Positions 7,583-16,717 of a DNA stretch of 56,058 bases are shown here, one piece after another (position 1 is the stretch's first letter; each line of letters opens with the position of its first letter). A program made the position numbers and the translations under genes. The notes under the pieces were generated by a model. It was not told the origin of the DNA and did no database searches. It was given only the letters and a program-made list of their open reading frames with translations. The stretch lies in assembly GCA_902782665.1 (NCBI GenBank), contig CACZOA010000079.1:1-56058 (forward strand), written 5' to 3'. Source of the stretch: an uncultured Bacteroidales bacterium (lineage in GTDB: Bacteria > Bacteroidota > Bacteroidia > Bacteroidales > Paludibacteraceae).

Positions 7583-9658
7583 TTACTTTTTAACCACAAG
7601 CTTCTTCACCACTGTCTCGTTTGGAGTTGTGATTCGAAGCATGTATACGCCGTTTGCAACGTCGCCAAGAGAGATCTCAGCCTTATTTGATTCTTTTACC
7701 ACAGAACCTGCAAGAGAAACGAACTCAACCTTAACGTCGTTTCCAGCACCTATAATCTCAATTTTTGAAGACGCTGGGTTAGGAATAACTGAGATGACAT
7801 TATTATTAGCATAATCAGCCACACTTGAAGGGTCTTTCTCAAATGAGATCCAGTCAATATCGATCCAATCCTTATCGATAGAAAGCTTCATTACATGCTC
7901 TCCCTTCGTAAGTTTCATTGTTCCGGCACTCACCTCTGCGAATGAACCCCATTCTCCTGTCTGATCAATAGAAACCTCCTTCACAATGTCGCCAATAGAG
8001 ATTGTCATCTTTCCACCGTCAGAATTACCTGTTCCGACTCTCAAAACCACGTCATAGTCTCCATCCTGAGTAACATTAATTGTGTAGTTCATCCACTCTC
8101 CATTCTGACAATGTCCGATTGCGATACCATCAGAGATCTTCTTGATATCAACATCATCCGAACGATAGTAATCTGTATAATCGTCACATTTATTACCGTC
8201 GCTCAAATCAAAGAATGCCTCACTTGCAAAACCCTTGTCGTAGTTTTCGGCCTCAATCTTTCCTGGAATAGATGCAGGCTCACCACCGAATGGACCTACC
8301 TCAACAACCTTAACAGTCAATTTTGCAGTTGCACTCTCATTATTACTATTGTAACCTGTAGCCTCTATATTATAGACGCCAGCCTCCTCAGGTTTCCAAT
8401 AGAACTCACATGGGAACACCCATTTGTCCTTGATTTCTATTCCGTTAGCATTGAACTTAATATTCTTTGCATCCTCCATTTCTGCAGTAAACAACACAGA
8501 ATCACCTAAAGCGATTGTAGTAGAAGATACGCTCAAAGACAAACGAACACCTGAACCAGCATCCTTACCACAAACAGTAGCTGAAGCATTCTTTGCCTTA
8601 TCTGTCGCCATATACTGCTTCAACCAAGTCATAGCAGGACGTTCAGTACCATCTTTGTACAAACCAGAATCGTCGACCCATGTTTTACCATAAATCCATC
8701 CCCAAAGAGTGACACCAGGAACATAGTCTGCCTCCCACATAGTTGGGAACTGCTCAGAATAACGAGTCTTCATGTTTTCGTCTCCCTGATTTGCGATATC
8801 ATACTCAGTGATATACTGTGGCAACTGAGTCTTGTTGTGAATCTCTTCCAAAGCGGATTTAAACTGATCTCCACCCATCTCATTCAAATCGTGAGCCTGA
8901 TTTCCAGCCGCATCGATTGGACCACCACAAGCCTTGATTCCGTTGACAAGATTTATAAACTCAGTCTTCTGCCACTGGAATGTGTTGTAATCATTATAAA
9001 TCAAAGTCGCATTTGGCCAACGCTCACGTGCCAAACGGAATGCCTCTGCCAACCATTGGTATGAATTGGTATTAGGGTATCCATTTGTATTGCAATTGTA
9101 ACTTGGACGTGTGCCAGTCTCCCTTTCTGCTCTATCCTCCGCTAATGAACCCAACGCCTCAATGATTTTAGTCTGCTTATAAGGAGAATGGTAATCCCCG
9201 CCAGAATAGATAGCCTCGTTAACCACATCAATAATTGTCAAATCAGGATAATGTTTCTGCACCTCATCATACCATTCGATAATAGCTTTTTTGGTGTCGT
9301 CCACACTCAACGATTCAATGAATGATGGATGCTGGCTACCCCAAATCAACGCATGGTATTTAAAGATGATTCCATTCTCTTTGCAATAGTTGTATGTTCT
9401 GTCAGCATTGTCCCAATTGAAACGACCAAATCCCTGATGCACAGAACCCCATTTAGTGGCGTTCTCACATGTGACCTGATCCCATAAATCTTTATATTTA
9501 TAAGCACTTTCATTTTCCTGAGGATCACAATACTCCTGCCAATTATATGAAGTCGTAATGTTACCCAAGAATTTGCATTTATTATCTTTGGCTAGTTGTG
9601 CCTGCGCCTGTACGACCACTAGAAGCACAGATGCAATAGTGAATAAAAGTTTTTTCAT
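7583..9658 (-). CDS. GH10 endo-1,4-beta-xylanase with Ig-like, CBM6 and T9SS domains (copy 3)
   Basis: This 691-residue enzyme is the most diverged of the three. Signal peptide ~1-20; GH10 ~22-365 with acid/base Glu148 (DVVNEAI) and nucleophile Glu285 (ITEYDIA). It carries an insertion after the acid/base strand (about residues 150-200, with two Cys-free turns and an NCNTNGYPNTN stretch) and has AGNQAHDL where the others have YGHQSHDL, so its substrate-binding cleft probably differs. The middle Ig-like domain (~375-455) is unlike copies 1 and 2, whereas the CBM6 (~460-605) and T9SS tail are again close. The different barrel joined to the same tail fits specialisation on a decorated xylan, by inference. 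Confidence 0.92.
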   Translation of the reverse strand: MKKLLFTIASVLLVVVQAQAQLAKDNKCKFLGNITTSYNWQEYCDPQENESAYKYKDLWDQVTCENATKWGSVHQGFGRFNWDNADRTYNYCKENGIIFKYHALIWGSQHPSFIESLSVDDTKKAIIEWYDEVQKHYPDLTIIDVVNEAIYSGGDYHSPYKQTKIIEALGSLAEDRAERETGTRPSYNCNTNGYPNTNSYQWLAEAFRLARERWPNATLIYNDYNTFQWQKTEFINLVNGIKACGGPIDAAGNQAHDLNEMGGDQFKSALEEIHNKTQLPQYITEYDIANQGDENMKTRYSEQFPTMWEADYVPGVTLWGWIYGKTWVDDSGLYKDGTERPAMTWLKQYMATDKAKNASATVCGKDAGSGVRLSLSVSSTTIALGDSVLFTAEMEDAKNIKFNANGIEIKDKWVFPCEFYWKPEEAGVYNIEATGYNSNNESATAKLTVKVVEVGPFGGEPASIPGKIEAENYDKGFASEAFFDLSDGNKCDDYTDYYRSDDVDIKKISDGIAIGHCQNGEWMNYTINVTQDGDYDVVLRVGTGNSDGGKMTISIGDIVKEVSIDQTGEWGSFAEVSAGTMKLTKGEHVMKLSIDKDWIDIDWISFEKDPSSVADYANNNVISVIPNPASSKIEIIGAGNDVKVEFVSLAGSVVKESNKAEISLGDVANGVYMLRITTPNETVVKKLVVKK

Positions 9659-9727
9659 AGCATTTCCCTCCCTATTAAATTAAATCCTTTTGTTTTAGTT
9701 GTAAGATCTCAAATCCTTTTGTACTGG

Positions 9728-9758
9728 CAAACATATCCTTTTTCTCTTTAATTCCAAA
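9728..9758 (-). promoter_or_regulatory. Bacteroidetes-type promoter of xylanase copy 3
   Basis: TTTG (9755-9758), 19 nt, TATGTTTG (9728-9735) on the minus strand; the start codon is about 70 nt downstream. Confidence 0.65.
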
Positions 9759-9853
9759 TCCATTTCCCTATTTTTTTCTTCACATTTTCCCTATTTCGGC
9801 ACAAAATTGTCGTAAAACATATTTATCCTGCTTTTGAATGAAATTAACATTCG

Positions 9854-9881
9854 TTAACATATTTAACTTAAAATATGTTAA
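9854..9881. promoter_or_regulatory. Operator-like inverted repeat TTAACATATTT
   Basis: The arms TTAACATATTT (9854-9864) and AAATATGTTAA (9871-9881) are exact reverse complements around a 6-nt centre. A similar GTTAAAATATGT follows at 9899-9910. The position between two divergent genes suggests a regulator site, but AT-rich context makes chance symmetry possible. Confidence 0.4.
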
Positions 9882-10053
9882 TTTAGTTCGTATGAAATGT
9901 TAAAATATGTAAAATTCATCAAATCCGAAAGTAGAGACAAATACATTTGTAACATCAAACAGAGATTATTGTATGTTCGGCTTGTTTTGAGGCATGAATA
10001 CAAAATCGTCTTCGAGATTCTAGAAAACTCATAAAAAAACTAAAAAAATAAAA

Positions 10054-12102
10054 ATGAAAAAAAGCAAAAATTCTATCTCTGAGGCATCTGAAATAAGATG
10101 GAAGAGATTCTCAAATGAGAAATTTGCAACGTTCAAAAGCATGCACAAGTCAATTTCCATCGGAGTATTAAGTGTTGCGACGCTACTGTCTGCCGACTTG
10201 AAGGCTCAGACTCAGCCTGACTCTACGTCTACCGAACTGAACTATCAGCTTCAAGACATTGAGGTGACAAGTGAACGTGTTCCACTGACGTTGTCTGTCG
10301 TTCCACGTATGGTGACTGTGATGACCAAAGAAGACGTGAGTGCAGCGTCGGCACAAAGCATCAACGACCTGCTTGAATACGCAGTGGGCGTGGATGTGCG
10401 TCAACGCGGGGAAATGGGTGTACAGTCTGATATTTCTGTCAGAGGCGGGACATTCGACCAAATCACAATCCTACTTAATGGCATCAACATCTCGTCACCA
10501 CAAACAGGCCACTTATCCTCTGACTTCCCTGTAAGCATGGAGGAAATCGAACGTGTGGAAGTGCTAGAGGGTCCAGCAGCCCGACTGTTCGGAACTTCCG
10601 CATTCAACGGAGCCATCAACATCGTCACCAAATGTGATACGTCAAGCCATGTGGCTGGCCATATCTTTGGAGGAAGTTACGGATACGGAGGCGGTGAAAT
10701 GTCGGCAAATCTATCTGCGAAGAAAGTTCAACAACAGATTTCCGGTGGATTCCGTCGTGCCGACGGCGACCAGGAAAATAGTGATTTCAGACAGACAAAG
10801 GTTTTCTATCAAGGAAAACTTTCAAATTCATCAATCAAAGTGGACTGGCAGACGGGAGTGAGCAGTCAGGACTATGGTGCCAACACATTCTACTCTGCCG
10901 CCTACCCTAACCAGTGGGAATCAACAACCAAATGGATAACATCTGTGAAAGCGGAAACAAACAGCCGCATCCATTTCGTGCCGTCTATCTACTGGAACAG
11001 ATCAAAAGACCATTTTCAACTTATCCGAGACACTCACAAAGGAGAAAATTTCCACCAGTGCGACGTTTATGGCCTAAATCTTGGTGCATGGATCGAGACT
11101 AAGATCGGGAAAACGGCTTTCGGTGCGGAGATGCGTAGCGAAAATATAATCTCCACCAATCTAGGAAAAGAGACAGCAGACTCCATTGCAGTACGTGGAG
11201 AAAACGATCTGTTCTACAATAAGAAAGATGGCAGGGACAACATATCCTACTATGCCGAACATACATTCCTGCTGAAAAAGTGGACTCTGTCTTTTGGTGC
11301 AATGGCTCACAAAGTGACGAATCTCAACACAAAAATGAAAATTTATCCCGGTGTAGACATCGCATTCCGTCCTAACGACTATTGGAAAATATCAACATCA
11401 TGGAATATGGCAATGCGTCTGCCAACATTCACAGACCTCTATTACAAGAGTCCGACAACAGAAGGAAATGTGGGTCTTCAACCGGAAGAGTCGTCGGCGG
11501 TGGATCTGGGAACTAGATTCCGCAACCGTGGAATCGAAACCAACGTCGCACTATTCTATCACCATGGCAAAAATATGATCGACTGGGTGATGTATTCCCA
11601 AGATGACATTTTCCACTCCGCAGGATTCGAACTTGATAACATCGGAGCTGAGATCAACGCTTCGTTCTTTGGAAGAGAGGTGTTTGGAGACAGATGCGCA
11701 TTAAGAAAAATCTCTTTCGGATACGCTTATATCCATCAGGAGAGAGAGGATGACGTCGAGATATACAAATCGAACTATGCACTTGAATATCTGCGACATA
11801 AACTATCAGCAAGTGTAGAGTCAAGAGTAGTGAAAAAACTTAACGCCACTCTATCGTTACGTTATCAGGACAGAAATGGAAGTTATATCAAATATGATGA
11901 AAATCATAAGTCGACGGGATTGCTTGTAGACTACGAGCCATACACTTTGATCGATTTGAAACTTTCATGGGATGCCAACAACTGGAGTATCTATGCAATC
12001 GCCAACAACATCTTCAATGTAAGTTACTACGACCTTGGAAACATTCCACAGCCAGGAATTTGGTTGAAAGCAGGAGCAAAATTCAAGATCTGCAAGAAAT
12101 AA
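10054..12102 (+). CDS. TonB-dependent outer-membrane receptor (BtuB-like architecture)
   Basis: This 682-residue protein has an extended N-terminus of about 50 residues ending in a signal peptide (GVLSVATLLSADLKAQ). A plug domain follows (~65-180: DIEVTSERVP, SINDLLEYAVGVDV, VRGGTFDQITILLNG, ERVEVLEGPAARLFGTSAFNGAINIVTK) and then a 22-strand-type barrel. It lacks the carboxypeptidase-like N-terminal domain of SusC proteins, which points to import of a small ligand such as a corrinoid or siderophore. The BtuB assignment rests on overall layout; no riboswitch, BtuG or ABC genes are beside it. The gene is divergent from xylanase copy 3 and convergent with the PAAR-like gene, sharing a terminator. 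Confidence 0.8.
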   Translation: MKKSKNSISEASEIRWKRFSNEKFATFKSMHKSISIGVLSVATLLSADLKAQTQPDSTSTELNYQLQDIEVTSERVPLTLSVVPRMVTVMTKEDVSAASAQSINDLLEYAVGVDVRQRGEMGVQSDISVRGGTFDQITILLNGINISSPQTGHLSSDFPVSMEEIERVEVLEGPAARLFGTSAFNGAINIVTKCDTSSHVAGHIFGGSYGYGGGEMSANLSAKKVQQQISGGFRRADGDQENSDFRQTKVFYQGKLSNSSIKVDWQTGVSSQDYGANTFYSAAYPNQWESTTKWITSVKAETNSRIHFVPSIYWNRSKDHFQLIRDTHKGENFHQCDVYGLNLGAWIETKIGKTAFGAEMRSENIISTNLGKETADSIAVRGENDLFYNKKDGRDNISYYAEHTFLLKKWTLSFGAMAHKVTNLNTKMKIYPGVDIAFRPNDYWKISTSWNMAMRLPTFTDLYYKSPTTEGNVGLQPEESSAVDLGTRFRNRGIETNVALFYHHGKNMIDWVMYSQDDIFHSAGFELDNIGAEINASFFGREVFGDRCALRKISFGYAYIHQEREDDVEIYKSNYALEYLRHKLSASVESRVVKKLNATLSLRYQDRNGSYIKYDENHKSTGLLVDYEPYTLIDLKLSWDANNWSIYAIANNIFNVSYYDLGNIPQPGIWLKAGAKFKICKK

Positions 12103-12123
12103 ACCAGATTATTTGATATATAC

Positions 12124-12170
12124 ACGAATCACCATGGAATAACATAGATTATTTATGGTGATTCGTTTTA
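12124..12170. terminator. Hairpin between convergent genes
   Basis: A perfect 12-bp stem (ACGAATCACCAT/ATGGTGATTCGT, 12124-12135 with 12155-12166) is followed by a short T run. It lies between the stops of the TonB receptor (+) and the PAAR-like gene (-) and can serve the receptor. Confidence 0.7.
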
Positions 12171-12177
12171 AATCCTC

Positions 12178-12594
12178 TCATTCCACAGCTAAAGGATTCA
12201 TATCCGACCTATGCTCCACCTTGACCACATCCGGCACTGTCACTGAAGGGATCGAAATCTGCCCTGTAGTGGAGAAAGATATACACATAGGACATCCCAA
12301 CGCACATGTTCCCTTGCTGTCATTGGTCAAAGGATTGGAAACTCTGTTTATCTTCATTCCCGTATAAACATTATCCCATTTTGTGATAACAGCCGCACAC
12401 GGTTTGGGCATGTTAGGCACCATATTGCATGTGCCAAATGCCGGAGATTGGAATGTAGGCCCAATAGACATACTTGTTGCCACCAACTTACCATTGAAAT
12501 AAACATTAGTATTATCCAACACATTAATCATGGCAGGTGCGACTCCAAACTGACAGGTAGCCATAGCTCCTTTCACAATAAATTCATCTTTCAT
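12178..12594 (-). CDS. PAAR-like (DUF4280 family) spike-tip protein
   Basis: The 138-residue protein opens with FIVKGAMATCQFG and contains SIGPTFQSPAFGTCNM, CAAVITKWDN and GTCALGCPMCISF. The pattern of paired Cys with Gly/Pro turns is typical of DUF4280 PAAR-like proteins, which cap the VgrG spike of contractile systems in Bacteroidetes. No signal peptide is present, as expected for a protein loaded in the cytoplasm. It lies 191 nt after the Hcp gene on the same strand. No VgrG, sheath or effector gene is next to it, so it is an orphan spike module that would rely on a T6SS elsewhere in the genome. Confidence 0.75.
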   Translation of the reverse strand: MKDEFIVKGAMATCQFGVAPAMINVLDNTNVYFNGKLVATSMSIGPTFQSPAFGTCNMVPNMPKPCAAVITKWDNVYTGMKINRVSNPLTNDSKGTCALGCPMCISFSTTGQISIPSVTVPDVVKVEHRSDMNPLAVE

Positions 12595-12742
12595 TTCATC
12601 TTCTTTTTTCGGGAATCTTCCAACTTATATCTATGAATATCAATCACATGCAACCATACAGCATGTCACCAATAGATTTTGAATTTTCTATTGGACATTC
12701 TCGTTACTGCCTATCTCATAAAATCCTCATTTTTCAAAATAC

Positions 12743-12780
12743 AAAAAGGAGAAGGGTCATAAAAACCTTCTCCTCTGTTT
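12743..12780 (-). terminator. Terminator of the Hcp gene
   Basis: Stem GGAGAAGG/CCTTCTCC (12748-12755 with 12766-12773), with A runs on the plus strand upstream that become T residues on the minus strand. It separates Hcp from the PAAR-like gene, so cotranscription would need read-through. Confidence 0.65.
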
Positions 12781-12785
12781 TTTGA

Positions 12786-13178
12786 TTAAGCCTTCGGCCA
12801 ATTCTCCTCATATTCCGCACCACCAATCTTGATGACTTGTGCAGAAATAGTGACACTGATTGACATAGGAGCCGTTCCTACAATGTCAATACCCTCGGCA
12901 AACTCAATGATGTAAGCGTTCTCGAAAGATAGCTCCTTCATCATTCCTTCCTCGTCGCCTTTCTTAAAAACAATGCTTCCATTGAATGGTTTGAACTGAT
13001 TAACCATTGTCTCCAAAATGGTTGTGTCTTCTGTTGACTCAACTCTTACTGTGATTCTGCCTCCATAAATGTTGGATGATGGACGTCCCTTTGAATCAAC
13101 ATCACGCTTAAGGGAATAACTGCAGTCGAGCACATCGTACTCCTTACCGCCTAGATTTAAACTAGATCTAAATGACAT
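12786..13178 (-). CDS. tssD: T6SS tube protein, Bacteroidetes Hcp/TssD type
   Basis: The 130-residue protein matches the Bacteroidetes TssD (Hcp-like) family: MSFRSSLNLGGKEYDVLDC at the start, a central INGRITV-like strand (IYGGRITVRVES), a FKKGDEEG turn and the late segment ISVTISAQVIKIGG. Hexameric rings of this protein stack into the tube that the contracting sheath pushes out, and small effectors can ride in the ring lumen. The length is as expected. A TATCTTTG box lies at 13277-13284 upstream on the minus strand. No other tube or sheath gene is in the window, so this is an orphan copy. Confidence 0.85.
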   Translation of the reverse strand: MSFRSSLNLGGKEYDVLDCSYSLKRDVDSKGRPSSNIYGGRITVRVESTEDTTILETMVNQFKPFNGSIVFKKGDEEGMMKELSFENAYIIEFAEGIDIVGTAPMSISVTISAQVIKIGGAEYEENWPKA

Positions 13179-13485
13179 AACATAAAAAATTTAATTAATA
13201 ACTAAACACACGACACATTCTAAAAACTAATCCCAATATGTAGATCGTTTTTTACTGTTACCGTAATTGTTTGACGCAAAGATAGTGGGATTTTATATGT
13301 TATAAAATAAAATTGATATAAAATTCTCTTTGTTTTAAAGAAATTTAACATACAAAACCATCACATATAAATTCAATTATTGAATGATAAGGAAGTCACT
13401 TCAACCAATTAATTTAAACAAAAAAGCAGGAGAATCATCAGACTCTCCTGCTTCCATATTTAAGTCATTATGCTTTGGGCATTTC
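13179..13485. other. Intergenic region upstream of Hcp
   Basis: These 307 bases carry no gene. A candidate -7 box TATCTTTG sits at 13277-13284 (minus), about 100 nt before the Hcp start, without a clear -33. The terminator of the coiled-coil gene is at 13419-13453. Confidence 0.5.
13419..13453 (-). terminator. Terminator of the coiled-coil protein gene
   Basis: A perfect 10-bp stem AAGCAGGAGA/TCTCCTGCTT (13424-13433 with 13444-13453), followed by T residues on the minus strand. Confidence 0.85.
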
Positions 13486-14742
13486 TTAGAATTTCATAAC
13501 AAGAGCTAGACCATTACCTCTCGCCTCCATGTCGAATTCTGGCTTCCAGCTTGTTTCTGTTGGAACCTCTGCTGGTATCTCAGCAGGAGCTGCATTTGGA
13601 TCAACATTATATCTGTTGACGATCTCATTAACTTTCTTATGAGCTCTCTTCTCCTTGATGATTCCCCATACAAGCAAAGCAGCACCAGAAGCGTAGCATC
13701 CAATCATAGGATACAAAGTAGTCTTCTTATAGTTTTTCGCGTCGTCCATATCCGACTTGAATGAAGGTTTGTAGAAATCTTTGTTATAGTTATCTGTGCC
13801 GTTTGCGATATATGCATTATATATACTAGAAGCTAATGTAACGTCCGACTCAGCTTGAACAAATCCGTCCTTTGCTGCATTATAATTACCTTCTGCACTT
13901 GCCAACTCTTCTGCCGCACTGTTCTTAGCAGCTTCCGCAGCATCCAACTGATTTTTTGTAACGTTTCCTATCACCTCATAACCACGCTTTGCCTGCTCAT
14001 ATGCTGAATTAGCGTTATTATAGTCATCCTGTGCATTATTCAACGCATACTTTGCACCATCCACCGTACTTTGAGCATCAACCAACTTTGCGTTAGCGAC
14101 ATTAATATTGTCATTCAAACTGTTGATCTTTGCTGCATAGTTTGCGTTAGCCTCAGCCACGTGGTTTTCGTATGCTGATTTCTTATCATCATAATCCTTT
14201 GAAGCCCAGATGTATTGTGCAGTCCACAATCCACCACCTACGATCAAAGCACCACCAGTGAAGATCATCGCTCTACCTACACGCTCGCTCTTGTGTGCAC
14301 GTGTGAAATCAGTCCAATCCTTGCCTAAAACAGAGTGAGCCTGCTCCTCAGAGATGCTGCGTCCCCACTTCAACAGACCAGATTTCTCCTTTCTTGCATA
14401 CTCCAAATAATCATTTGAAATTGGCATTGTATCAGCCAATGCTACCGAGTCGACGGGAGTCTCTGCAACTACTGCATCTTCTACCTTCGTCTCACCGACT
14501 GGACCAGAGAACGAGATCACCTCCTTCTGTCCGTTTTCATACTTAAGCATAAGGATGTCTGCTTTCTTCTCCACGAATGTAGGACCATTCTGGTTTTTCC
14601 ACTGCTTAAACTTAACTTTGTTTGAGCTGACTTCCAATATTCTACATTGGATTTCTTCACCGTCGCGCTTCACTATAACATCTTGCGCGATAGCCGAGGC
14701 GATTGACGCCATCGACGCTAGGACTAAAAATAGTCGTTTCAT
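13486..14742 (-). CDS. Exported coiled-coil protein of unknown function
   Basis: The 418-residue protein has a signal peptide (~1-19, cut after AIA). A small beta domain at ~21-78 (DVIVKRDGEEIQCRILEVS ... KADILMLKYENGQKEV) recurs at the N-terminus of many Bacteroidetes envelope proteins. A hydrophobic segment at ~157-179 is followed by a long Ala/Asn/Asp-rich coiled coil (~182-310), a second hydrophobic segment (~345-362) and a Pro/Glu-rich stretch (AEIPAEVPTE). The extreme end, GLALVMKF, resembles a terminal barrel strand. A periplasm-spanning or envelope-tethering role is possible. The specific function is not recognised, and proximity to Hcp may be coincidental because each gene has its own terminator. 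Confidence 0.7.
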   Translation of the reverse strand: MKRLFLVLASMASIASAIAQDVIVKRDGEEIQCRILEVSSNKVKFKQWKNQNGPTFVEKKADILMLKYENGQKEVISFSGPVGETKVEDAVVAETPVDSVALADTMPISNDYLEYARKEKSGLLKWGRSISEEQAHSVLGKDWTDFTRAHKSERVGRAMIFTGGALIVGGGLWTAQYIWASKDYDDKKSAYENHVAEANANYAAKINSLNDNINVANAKLVDAQSTVDGAKYALNNAQDDYNNANSAYEQAKRGYEVIGNVTKNQLDAAEAAKNSAAEELASAEGNYNAAKDGFVQAESDVTLASSIYNAYIANGTDNYNKDFYKPSFKSDMDDAKNYKKTTLYPMIGCYASGAALLVWGIIKEKRAHKKVNEIVNRYNVDPNAAPAEIPAEVPTETSWKPEFDMEARGNGLALVMKF

Positions 14743-15067
14743 TGTTTTTTTGTTCTTCCCGATTCCGTGAGGATTTATTTATACACAATTACATTATACA
14801 AACGTCGGAATCTTACCCATTATAGTGATTTACTATCATTCAACATTTTGACTAAACGAGTAAACGTTCGTAGGATTTAAATATCGTCCGCAAAAATAAT
14901 TATTTTTCGGAAATTATAACAGATAGCCTAAAAATAAAATTATGAACATCTTACTAACAAAAAAGCGAGAAGATTTTCATCCTCTCGCTTTGTTTATAAG
15001 TTCATAGTTCTAGGCCACAGGGCTCTCATCTAACATCAAAGCCCTAACCTCTAACCCTTAACTCTCA
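14743..15067. other. Intergenic region downstream of fumarase
   Basis: No gene is visible in these 325 bases. They include the fumarase terminator hairpin (14961-14996). A degenerate stretch at 15000-15066 contains repeated CTAACC/CTAACCC words and looks like simple-sequence intergenic filler. Confidence 0.5.
14961..14996 (-). terminator. Terminator downstream of fumarase
   Basis: Stem AAGCGAGA/TCTCGCTT (14963-14970 with 14983-14990) with an inner GAT/ATC extension. The plus-strand A run gives T residues on the minus strand. It lies ~75 nt after the fumarase stop, with a low-complexity stretch between. Confidence 0.75.
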
Positions 15068-16717
15068 TTACTTCTTGCAACCTGGGCACCAAGGCTGTAG
15101 CTGTTTGAAGAAGTCGTTACCCTTGTCATCCACCAAGATAAATGCAGGGAAGTTCTCAACTTCAATCTTCCAGATAGCCTCCATTCCTAGTTCTGGGTAC
15201 TCTACGCACTCAATGCTCTTGATATTGTTCTGAGCAAGGATAGCTGCAGGTCCACCGATTGAACCAAGATAGAATCCACCATGCTTCTTACATGCGTCTG
15301 TGACTGCCTGGCTACGATTACCCTTAGCAAGCATGATCATGCTACCTCCATGATCCTGGAACTCATCTACGTATGGGTCCATACGACCTGCTGTTGTTGG
15401 TCCCATAGATCCACATGGCATGCCTTCTGGAGTCTTGGCTGGACCAGCGTAGTAGATAGGATGATCTTTGATGTACTGAGGCAAATCCTCTCCTGCATCA
15501 AGTTTAGCTTTTAGCTTAGCGTGTGCGATATCACGACCTACGATGATTGTTCCGTTCAAAGACAAACGAGTTGCGACTGGATACTTAGAAAGGATCTTGC
15601 AAACCTCGCTCATTGGCTGGTTAAGATCAATCTTAACTGCATCGCCCTCACCTGCACTTCTCAACGACTCTGGAATCAACTCGTATGGTTTGTCGTCCAT
15701 CTTCTCGATCCAAATACCGTCCTTGTTGATCTTACACTTGATGTTACGGTCTGCCGAGCAAGAAACACCAAGACCGATAGGGCAAGATGCTCCGTGGCGT
15801 GGAAGACGGATGATACGAACATCATGAGCCATATATTTACCACCAAACTGTGCTCCAAGACCAATCTTGTGAGCCTCCTCAAGAATCTCCTTCTCTAGCT
15901 CTACATCACGGAACGCACGACCTGTCTCATCTCCTGTTGTTGGAAGAGAATCATAGTAGTGTGTAGACGCAAGCTTAACTGTAAGCAAGTTTTTCTCTGC
16001 ACTTGTTCCACCGATCACAAATGCGATATGGTATGGAGGACAAGCAGCTGTACCTAGGCTCTTCATCTTCTCGATCAAGAATGGGATCAAAGTGCCACGG
16101 TTCTGGATTCTTGCCTTTGTCTCCTGATATAGATATGTCTTGTTGGCAGAACCACCACCCTTAGTCACACAAAGGAACTTATACTCCATTCCCTCTGTAG
16201 CCTCGATGTCGATCTGAGCAGGAAGGTTACACTTTGTGTTGACCTCATCAAACATATTAAGTGGAGCGTTCTGTGAATAACGAAGATTCTCCTCTGTGTA
16301 TGTCTTGTAAACACCCTTAGATAGAGCCTCCTCATCGCAGAAGCCTGTCCAAACCTGCTGTCCCTTCTCTCCGTGGATAATTGCAGTACCTGTATCCTGA
16401 CACAAAGGAAGTTTTCCCTTTGCAGCCACCTCTGCATTGCGAAGGAATGTCAAAGCCACATACTTATCATTCTCTGATGCTTCTGGATCGTTAAGGATCT
16501 TAGCAACCTGCTCGTTGTGTGAACGACGTAGCATGAAAGATACATCACGGAATGCTGCGTTCGACATTGCTGTCAAAGCCTCTGGAGTGACTTTTAGAAT
16601 CTGATGTCCCTCAAATTCGCTTACTGAGACTCCCTCTTTTGTAAGCAAGTAGTATTCTGTGTCGTCCTTGCCCAACTGGAACATAGGAGCGTACTTAAAC
16701 TCTGGTGCTTTAGCCAT
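15068..16717 (-). CDS. fumA: Fumarate hydratase, class I (iron-sulfur)
   Basis: The 549-residue enzyme interconverts fumarate and malate, here probably in the reductive branch that makes succinate. Class I signatures are the cluster cysteine in CQDTGT (Cys106), the segment [18 protein letters not shown], and [16 protein letters not shown] in the C-terminal beta domain. The alpha and beta parts are fused, as in the E. coli FumA type. The product is cytoplasmic and oxygen-sensitive, consistent with an anaerobe. Two inverted repeats lie upstream between it and the ROK kinase gene (16741-16762 and 16786-16809). They have no T tract and may be leader structures or transcript-end hairpins of the kinase gene. 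Confidence 0.95.
   Translation of the reverse strand: MAKAPEFKYAPMFQLGKDDTEYYLLTKEGVSVSEFEGHQILKVTPEALTAMSNAAFRDVSFMLRRSHNEQVAKILNDPEASENDKYVALTFLRNAEVAAKGKLPLCQDTGTAIIHGEKGQQVWTGFCDEEALSKGVYKTYTEENLRYSQNAPLNMFDEVNTKCNLPAQIDIEATEGMEYKFLCVTKGGGSANKTYLYQETKARIQNRGTLIPFLIEKMKSLGTAACPPYHIAFVIGGTSAEKNLLTVKLASTHYYDSLPTTGDETGRAFRDVELEKEILEEAHKIGLGAQFGGKYMAHDVRIIRLPRHGASCPIGLGVSCSADRNIKCKINKDGIWIEKMDDKPYELIPESLRSAGEGDAVKIDLNQPMSEVCKILSKYPVATRLSLNGTIIVGRDIAHAKLKAKLDAGEDLPQYIKDHPIYYAGPAKTPEGMPCGSMGPTTAGRMDPYVDEFQDHGGSMIMLAKGNRSQAVTDACKKHGGFYLGSIGGPAAILAQNNIKSIECVEYPELGMEAIWKIEVENFPAFILVDDKGNDFFKQLQPWCPGCKK

Larger units (their letters stand above)
9659..10053. other. Divergent intergenic region between xylanase copy 3 and a TonB receptor
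   Basis: These 395 AT-rich bases hold the xylanase promoter, an 11-bp inverted repeat at 9854-9881 and a related half-site at 9899-9910. A TACATTTG box at 9942-9949 may be the -7 of the receptor gene, but no -33 element is well placed. I see no cobalamin riboswitch consensus. Confidence 0.55.

Noticed and set aside
9659-10053. Cobalamin riboswitch before the BtuB-like receptor
   Set aside because: No B12-box-like sequence or multi-helix layout was seen; the region is AT-rich with one palindrome.
12178-14742. A complete type VI secretion cluster
   Set aside because: Only Hcp and a PAAR-like protein are recognisable; sheath, baseplate, VgrG and membrane-complex genes are absent.
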